The position numbers were made by a program, and so were the translations under genes. A DNA stretch of 10,434 nucleotides from Micrococcales bacterium UBA4448 (lineage in GTDB: Bacteria > Actinomycetota > Actinomycetes > Actinomycetales > Microbacteriaceae), in NCBI GenBank assembly GCA_002390305.1, contig DGPE01000093.1, positions 1 to 10,434 on the forward strand. Reading direction: 5' to 3'. Of this stretch, positions 5,777 through 10,434 are shown one piece after another (position 1 is the first letter of the stretch; every line of letters starts with the position of its first letter). The notes beneath the pieces are model-generated. The model was not told the DNA's origin and searched no databases. It saw only the letters and a list, made by a program, of their open reading frames with translations.

Positions 5777-8502
5777 CGTACACTCCTAAGCCATGCCTCA
5801 AGAATAGAAATGTATGGCTGCCCTGTCGCACCAGCTAACCCAACTTGGCAAGGCTGATTGTTTGAAACCAATAGGCCTTTGGCATCAAGTGCCTCTGCAG
5901 CTTCCATCCTGGTGGCGTTTGCGGTCAGTTCGGGCACAAGTAGGCCTCGGTCTCCGGCAAACCCGCAACATTTCCAATTGACCGGAATCACAACCTCTTC
6001 AGCGATGTGGTTGGCGATTGTTTCCATCGCTTTGTTTGTGCCGGTCTCCACACCACTGCAAGTTGGATGCAGCACGATCATCTGGTGCTTCATCTTCACT
6101 GGAATCTCTAGCAGCTCCTTGGCCACGAACTCGGAGATTTCCATCACCGGCTCTTGAGATTGGCTAGCCAATGTTTGGTGGCAGGATGACCCGTCGATCA
6201 CCAGCTGCTTACCGCTCAAGGAATCAAACAGGGTTTGGTTCTGCTGCTTTTGCTTCTCATACGCCTTCTTTAGCCCCTTGGAGCTGAATGGTGTACCACA
6301 GCAAAAATCCGCTGACGCCTTGGGCACTGATACTGCGACCTGGTGTTTTTTTGCTAGCTCAAGAATCTCTGGAATTGCAGAATCACCAAACATCTCATTC
6401 ATGCAAGAAGGTAGGTAGGCGTAGCCTCCGCTTGTTTCTCTATGAAGTTTCTTCCTTCTAAAGCCATTGCCAACAATGTGCCTGTCCCACTTGGGTGTTG
6501 TTCCCCTTGGGGCAAAAAGGGCCAATAGTTTGGCTGCATTCTTAGCCAGAGCTGGCACTTTATTCGCAGCCTTCAGCCCGAGACCTGCAACCCGCGCGAT
6601 GAGCCCCCAGTTCGCTTGCATGACTTGACCGACTGCATCGCCAAGACCGTCCTGATTCTTGGCCCTTATTTCTTTAACAAAGGTGCCGGTATTGATGCCA
6701 ACCGGACAGTTCACTGCGCACATGCCATCGGTGGCACAAGTCTGATCGGCTTGGTAGTGCAGATCCTTTGCCAAAGCCTTGCGGTTGGCAGGGCTTTGAT
6801 TCTCAAGCTCTCGATAGGCGACAATGCGCTCTCTTGGAGTCAACGTTAGGCCGGCACTCGGGCAAGAGGACTCACAGTAACCACACTCAACACAAGAATC
6901 AATAATCTCGTCCACCTGAGCAACTGTCTTTAGGTTCTCCAGGTATTCAGTGGCGCTGGCAGGCAATATCACCCCGGGATTGAGAATCCCAGCGGGATCG
7001 AAGGCTTGTTTGACGTCCTTGATGACCCCATACAACTCTTGACCAAATTGAGCCTCAACAAAAGGAGCCATTGCTCGACCTGTGCCATGCTCCGCCTTCA
7101 GGTTGCCCTCGAACCCTAAAATAAGTGCAACCATATCCTTGGTGAAGCTTTCAAACGCCTTGATTCGCAGCGGATTAGAGAAGTCATCCGAAACCATGAA
7201 GTGAATGTTTCCGTCCCTGACATGGCCAAAGATCACCGGGGTTCCATAGCCATGCTTTTCACAGAGCGCTCGAAGTTTCTTGCAGGCCTCAGTCAGATGC
7301 TTTGGAGGAACTACCACGTCTTCCAGTAATGCTGTCGTTCCCTGAGGCCTGGACTTGGCGACGATTGCATAAAGATTTTTGCGCATTGACCAAAGCTGAT
7401 TTCTGAGTGTCTGCTCTCTCACGCCTCCGAACACAATTGCCCTACCAAAGGCAACCAAGAAGGCACTGGAGGATTTCTCAAGCTCAACTTCGCCATCAGC
7501 TTCAAATTCAACCAACACGGCCGCTGCATTTGTTGACAGCCGATTTTGAATCTCTACTGACAACAGCCCTTGGCCGTCTAGGGCTGCAAGGGAGGTGCGA
7601 TCCATTAGCTCGATCGCCGCTGGTTTGTGGTTGATGATCTCTAACAGCGAATCGTTTGCCTCATCCAGGCTGTCGAAGATGAGCAGGTTGGTCGCCCTAA
7701 GAGATTTAACCGGCACGGTCGTCAGGCCAACTTCCCCGAGGAAGGCGAGCGTGCCCTCGCTACCGACAAGCAGGTGGGTGAGGATGTCCACTGGGCTATC
7801 GAAGTCAATGAAAGCATTAAGGCTATAGCCCATGGTGTTTTTTTGGCTAAACAATCGCCTAACCTTTTCGACTGAAGTCGAGTTGGCCCGGATTTGATCT
7901 CGTTTTTGTTCCAATACCGAAACCAGTTCGGGCTTTAGCTCTCGCAGAATTGCCTCGGCATTTGGTTGGCCAGTGTTGAATACCTTTCCATCCGCAAAAA
8001 CAATCTCCGCAGAAGTGATGGTTGCGTAGCTGTTGAACTCAACTCCGCAGGTCATGCCACTTGAGTTATTACTAACAGCACCTCCCAGGGTGCTGGCAAC
8101 CAATGATGCTGGGTCTGGTCCAACTTTTTGCTGGTATTTCAAGAGGTGGCCATTGAGGCGCGCGAGCGTTACTCCCGGCTGTGCCCTGATGGACCCAGAA
8201 TCTATCTCAAGAATCTTCTGAAACCCACTTCTGGTGTCGACAACTAACCCGGTTCCAAGTGTTTGTCCACTCAGGGAGGACCCTCCAGACCTGAAGGTCA
8301 CCGATGTCCTTGTCGCTGTCGCAGCTGCCAGAATTTTTGAAATCTCAGCTACACTCCTGGCCCTGAGTGTGCTTCCGGGTCGAATCTGAAAGTGAGATGC
8401 GTCTCTAGACCAGACAACTTTTCTGGCAGGTGATTGCATGAGTTGCTTCGAATCAAAACCTGCGGTTGCAAGTGCATCTAAAATTTTGTGAGTGCCAGCC
8501 AT
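5773..8502 (-). CDS. FAD and Fe-S D-lactate dehydrogenase, Dld-II type (GlcD-GlcF-like fusion)
   Basis: This 909-residue protein joins a VAO-type flavin dehydrogenase to an iron-sulphur and CCG-domain half, like D-lactate dehydrogenase Dld-II described from Shewanella and like D-2-hydroxyglutarate dehydrogenase YdiJ. The flavin half has RSGGSSLSGQ (71-80), VGSEGTLAF (246-254), the active-site stretch GHVRDGNIHF (426-435), EHGTG (471-475) and FDPAGILNPG (501-510). Next come two ferredoxin-like clusters: Cys537, 540, 543, 547 (CVECGYCESSCP) and Cys589, 595, 599. The C-terminal half has CCG motifs at 734-736 and 845-847 (CCGFAGDRG) and a conserved Cys at 815 (HPTCSG). Electrons would pass to a membrane acceptor such as quinone, by family analogy. 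The substrate is best guessed as D-lactate, because MurQ produces it and nagB is coupled downstream; another D-2-hydroxyacid is possible. An in-frame TAG two codons before the ATG rules out an upstream start. No clear ribosome binding site precedes it. Confidence 0.85.
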   Translation of the reverse strand: MAGTHKILDALATAGFDSKQLMQSPARKVVWSRDASHFQIRPGSTLRARSVAEISKILAAATATRTSVTFRSGGSSLSGQTLGTGLVVDTRSGFQKILEIDSGSIRAQPGVTLARLNGHLLKYQQKVGPDPASLVASTLGGAVSNNSSGMTCGVEFNSYATITSAEIVFADGKVFNTGQPNAEAILRELKPELVSVLEQKRDQIRANSTSVEKVRRLFSQKNTMGYSLNAFIDFDSPVDILTHLLVGSEGTLAFLGEVGLTTVPVKSLRATNLLIFDSLDEANDSLLEIINHKPAAIELMDRTSLAALDGQGLLSVEIQNRLSTNAAAVLVEFEADGEVELEKSSSAFLVAFGRAIVFGGVREQTLRNQLWSMRKNLYAIVAKSRPQGTTALLEDVVVPPKHLTEACKKLRALCEKHGYGTPVIFGHVRDGNIHFMVSDDFSNPLRIKAFESFTKDMVALILGFEGNLKAEHGTGRAMAPFVEAQFGQELYGVIKDVKQAFDPAGILNPGVILPASATEYLENLKTVAQVDEIIDSCVECGYCESSCPSAGLTLTPRERIVAYRELENQSPANRKALAKDLHYQADQTCATDGMCAVNCPVGINTGTFVKEIRAKNQDGLGDAVGQVMQANWGLIARVAGLGLKAANKVPALAKNAAKLLALFAPRGTTPKWDRHIVGNGFRRKKLHRETSGGYAYLPSCMNEMFGDSAIPEILELAKKHQVAVSVPKASADFCCGTPFSSKGLKKAYEKQKQQNQTLFDSLSGKQLVIDGSSCHQTLASQSQEPVMEISEFVAKELLEIPVKMKHQMIVLHPTCSGVETGTNKAMETIANHIAEEVVIPVNWKCCGFAGDRGLLVPELTANATRMEAAEALDAKGLLVSNNQPCQVGLAGATGQPYISILEAWLRSVR

Positions 8503-8634
8503 TAACTAACACTAATGCTCTTTAAATCAGCTTCGGCCTCACTCGAGAGGACATTTGCGGCTGTGAAGCACAATCACCTCAATTACAACCAAAAATTATC
8601 TGAGTGACACTAAGTCCTCTGATAATCTCAACCA
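8503..8634. promoter_or_regulatory. Divergent promoter region between the D-lactate dehydrogenase operon and the hydrolase gene
   Basis: Two identical GATAAT boxes face each other: one on the plus strand (8621-8626) and one on the minus strand (8600-8595), 20 bases apart, forming ATTATC-N20-GATAAT. The plus copy ends eight bases before the hydrolase ATG, which has no ribosome binding site, so a leaderless transcript is likely. The minus copy would give a leader of about 85 bases for the dehydrogenase, again without a ribosome binding site. An alternative is TAGTGT just before its ATG (about 8514-8509), which would make that transcript leaderless too. No good -35 element stands at the usual distance for either box. 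A 7-bp inverted repeat AGAGGAC (8546-8552) and GTCCTCT (8614-8620) spans the region. Confidence 0.4.
8621..8626 (+). promoter_or_regulatory. Candidate -10 box of a leaderless promoter for the hydrolase gene
   Basis: GATAAT matches the sigma-70 -10 consensus at five of six bases and ends eight bases before the ATG at 8635. Transcription would begin at or within a base or two of the start codon. The bases between the box and the ATG (CTCAACCA) contain no ribosome binding site, which fits leaderless expression, a common mode in Actinobacteria. No -35 element is convincing. Confidence 0.5.
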
Positions 8635-9651
8635 ATGCGAATAAAGCGTGTTATTGCCATCACTGTGGCCTCCTTACTTGTTGTAACCGGGGCCGGTGCT
8701 TTGGCCGTTGGTGACTACGTTTACACCTCCGGCACTGAAGTTGCCTGCGCCGTGAACGCGGACGATGTGAACAACAAGCCAGAGCAGTTTTTCACCGCCC
8801 CTTCGGGTGAAGGCCCTTACCCGGGGCCCGGTTGGGAAAAGTGGGTTGGCTACGACCTAAGTAGTTGGTGGCTGCAGGATTACCCCTATGACTCGATAAG
8901 AATTCCGGTTGCCGATGAGGTGGAGCTGGCTGCCTGGTGGATCGATGCCAAAAACCCCGATTCAAATAAGACCGTGATGGTCACCCACGGCATCGGCACC
9001 TCAAAACAAGACTTCAACACGCTACTGCCAACTGCAATGCTCGTGAAAAACGGCTTCAACGTGCTTTTGGTTGATCAAAGAGACGCCGGCGAATCCACCT
9101 GCTTAGATGGTCGTCACTCAGCCGGTCAAGAAGAGTCCAGCGACTTTGCAGTGGTTGCCGATTGGCTTATTGCCAATAAGGGCCTGTCGGCTTCGAACAT
9201 AGGCATGTTTGGGGTCTCCGGAGGAGCTATCGCCACATCTCTAGTTCCAGCAAAATCAAATAATGTTTCGGCCTTCGCAATGGAGGGCACAATCTTTGAC
9301 TTCAATGCCGCTGCCACTCAAGAGGTCGAATACCAAGGTTTCCCCGGATTCCTATGGCAGTTTGCACTCATTTCCGCGCGGCTTTTCCACGGCACTGACC
9401 TTTCAGAAACTTCAGTGAAAGAAGGCATCGATTCGGCAGGAACCAGGCCCATGCTCATCCTGCACGGAGAAATTGACCAAAGACTTCCCTACCAAAGCTC
9501 AGTGGACTTTTATGACTACGCAAAATCAGTAGGCGCTGACATTGAACTAGAGGGATTTGCAAACGCAGATCACACCGAGGGCATGCTTACCGAGTCCGAT
9601 CGCTATGCAGCTGCATTGGCTGAGTTTTTTGACAGGTCGCTAGCGAACTAG
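8635..9651 (+). CDS. Membrane-anchored or secreted alpha/beta hydrolase
   Basis: This 338-residue protein begins with a basic MRIKR and a hydrophobic segment (about 6-26) that is an uncleaved anchor or a signal peptide, so the enzyme domain should lie outside the membrane. The alpha/beta-hydrolase core follows: the oxyanion strand VTHGIG (116-121), DQRDAGES (147-154), the nucleophile elbow GVSGG with Ser195, the acid in LHGEIDQRLPY with Asp281, and the base in ADHTEG with His313. The complete triad suggests an active esterase, lipase or peptidase; the substrate cannot be read. A Trp/Tyr-rich lead-in (67-85) precedes the core. Cys38 and Cys156 could pair in an oxidising compartment, which is inference. 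It is divergent from the dehydrogenase operon, and its stop codon directly abuts that of the SPFH gene. I see no evidence tying it to murein salvage. Confidence 0.82.
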   Translation: MRIKRVIAITVASLLVVTGAGALAVGDYVYTSGTEVACAVNADDVNNKPEQFFTAPSGEGPYPGPGWEKWVGYDLSSWWLQDYPYDSIRIPVADEVELAAWWIDAKNPDSNKTVMVTHGIGTSKQDFNTLLPTAMLVKNGFNVLLVDQRDAGESTCLDGRHSAGQEESSDFAVVADWLIANKGLSASNIGMFGVSGGAIATSLVPAKSNNVSAFAMEGTIFDFNAAATQEVEYQGFPGFLWQFALISARLFHGTDLSETSVKEGIDSAGTRPMLILHGEIDQRLPYQSSVDFYDYAKSVGADIELEGFANADHTEGMLTESDRYAAALAEFFDRSLAN

Positions 9652-10434
9652 CTATTTCTTCGGAGCAAAGGCCCTCGCAAGGGCTGATGCTGCTGCCGAA
9701 AGCTCGGTTGGGATAAACCAAACCTTATTTGCATCGCCTTGAGCCAAGTCCTTGAGTTGATCAATGTACTTATAGGCCAGCGCCTGGTCAGTAACAGCTG
9801 CCTCTGAAAGTGCATCAAAGACCTTTTGAATGGCCTGTGATTCGCCGTCTGCAACCAGAGCCTGAGATTCTGCATCGGCGCGTGCGTTCAAGACCATCGC
9901 CTTGGCGCTACCCTCGGCGCGCAGGATATCTGCTTGCTTATTTCCCTCGGCGGTCAAAATAGCCGCTTGCTTAGTTCCCTCGGCAAGCAAAATTGAAGCG
10001 CGCTTTTCTCGCTCCGCTTTCATCTGCTTCTCCATGGAGTCACGAACTGATTCCGGTGGAACGATGTCCCTGATTTCAACCCGGTTTACGCGGACTCCCC
10101 ACTTACCAGTGGCTTCGTCCAGAACGGTTCTTAGAGCTTTATTAATAGTTTCTCTGGATGTCAATGCACTCTCTAAATCTAGGCTTCCCACCACGTTACG
10201 AAGCGTTGTGACAGTCAGCTGTTCGATACCCAGGACAAAGTTGTTGATTTCGTAGGTGGCGGACTTTGAATCGGTCACCTGGTAGTAGATAACGGTGTCG
10301 ATTGAAACAACAAGGTTGTCTTCGGTAATAACCGACTGCGGCTGAAAATCAACAACTTGTTCACGCAAGTCAATTGTTCTTCTAACAACGTCGATGAAAG
10401 GAAAGACCAGGTTCACACCGGCATTTAGAACTTT
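9652..10434 (-). CDS. SPFH/band-7 (stomatin/QmcA-like) membrane protein, C-terminal 260 residues (cut by right edge)
   Basis: SPFH proteins form large membrane-bound oligomers linked to membrane organisation and protease control. The reading frame stays open to base 10434, so the GTG at 10416 is not the start; the missing part should hold the N-terminal membrane segment. What is visible begins KVLNAGVNLVFPFIDVVRRT (1-20 of the fragment), the typical start of the band-7 domain, then DLREQVVDFQPQSVITEDN (22-40), VIYYQVTD (48-55) and the hallmark VNRVEIRDIVPPESVRDSME (116-135). A long helical, repeat-built coiled coil (about 136-205) and an alanine-rich tail ending in PKK follow. An NfeD partner gene often lies beside such genes but is not in this window. 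The stop codon abuts that of the convergent hydrolase with no spacer or terminator. The family is sure; the subgroup is not. Confidence 0.9.
   Translation of the reverse strand, partial: KVLNAGVNLVFPFIDVVRRTIDLREQVVDFQPQSVITEDNLVVSIDTVIYYQVTDSKSATYEINNFVLGIEQLTVTTLRNVVGSLDLESALTSRETINKALRTVLDEATGKWGVRVNRVEIRDIVPPESVRDSMEKQMKAEREKRASILLAEGTKQAAILTAEGNKQADILRAEGSAKAMVLNARADAESQALVADGESQAIQKVFDALSEAAVTDQALAYKYIDQLKDLAQGDANKVWFIPTELSAAASALARAFAPKK
9820..9984 (-). repeat. 33-base coding repeats encoding an 11-residue coiled-coil period in the SPFH gene
   Basis: Five successive 11-residue units are encoded: AEGTKQAAILT, AEGNKQADILR, AEGSAKAMVLN, ARADAESQALV and ADGESQAIQKV. The first two (9952-9984 and 9919-9951) are also close copies at the DNA level, sharing GCCGAGGGA and AAGCAAGC. 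An 11-residue period is that of a right-handed (hendecad) coiled coil, known for SPFH tails. It is part of the protein, not a mobile repeat. Confidence 0.75.

Noticed and set aside
5858..6157. Plus-strand 99-residue open frame opposite the dehydrogenase gene
   Set aside because: Fully antisense to a well-conserved protein-coding region with no independent coding evidence; the same applies to 6616-6849, 7407-7634 and 7595-7828.
8546..8620. AGAGGAC and GTCCTCT as a terminator or riboswitch stem
   Set aside because: The seven-base arms are 61 bases apart, with no U tract and no recognisable aptamer pattern.
9902..10255. Plus-strand 117-residue open frame opposite the SPFH gene
   Set aside because: Its repeated Leu/Pro/Ser pattern is the mirror of the SPFH coding repeats; no ribosome site or recognised domain.
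9652..10416. Complete 254-residue SPFH gene starting at the GTG at 10416
   Set aside because: The frame stays open to the window edge and the upstream residues (KVLNAG) belong to the band-7 domain, so the gene is truncated, not complete.
1..10434. tRNA, rRNA, CRISPR arrays, insertion sequences, phage genes or toxin-antitoxin pairs
   Set aside because: I looked on both strands and found none; the window is nearly filled by metabolic, transport and membrane genes.

Overview
This window looks like a stretch of a compact actinobacterial chromosome. Base composition is mixed (roughly half G+C by eye), genes are packed with almost no spacing, start codons include GTG and TTG, and one gene has a -10 box eight bases before its ATG, which suggests a leaderless transcript. 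The gene types and composition would suit a small-genome member of the Microbacteriaceae (Rhodoluna/Aquiluna-like), but that placement is inference and not proven by anything here.

Layout. (1) Bases 1-3963, minus strand: a four-gene operon transcribed right to left, with a peptide-binding lipoprotein, then an intercistronic hairpin, then two DppB/DppC-type permeases, then murQ (MurNAc-6-phosphate etherase, cut by the left edge). The last three genes are translationally coupled. (2) Bases 3964-4113: an AT-rich divergent regulatory region. (3) Bases 4114-5091, plus strand: an L-Ala-D/L-Glu epimerase of the enolase superfamily. (4) Bases 5081-8502, minus strand: a two-gene operon in which a large FAD/Fe-S D-lactate dehydrogenase (Dld-II type) overlaps nagB (glucosamine-6-phosphate deaminase) by four bases. 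nagB converges on the epimerase gene with an 11-base overlap. (5) Bases 8503-8634: a second divergent promoter region. (6) Bases 8635-9651, plus strand: a membrane-anchored or secreted alpha/beta hydrolase. (7) Bases 9652-10434, minus strand: the C-terminal part of an SPFH/band-7 (stomatin/QmcA-like) protein, cut by the right edge.

How the genes work together. The first six genes read as a cell-wall (murein) salvage cluster. A peptide ABC importer could bring in wall peptides or muropeptides. MurQ splits MurNAc-6-P into GlcNAc-6-P and D-lactate. The epimerase turns L-Ala-D-Glu into L-Ala-L-Glu, which ordinary peptidases can cut. NagB moves GlcN-6-P into glycolysis, and the flavin/Fe-S dehydrogenase would oxidise the D-lactate to pyruvate. 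Each half of the MurNAc molecule and the D-amino-acid dipeptide thus has an enzyme here. Not seen in the window are the transporter ATPase(s), NagA, NagZ, a MurNAc kinase or PTS, the peptidases and a regulator. The hydrolase and SPFH genes have no evident link to this pathway.
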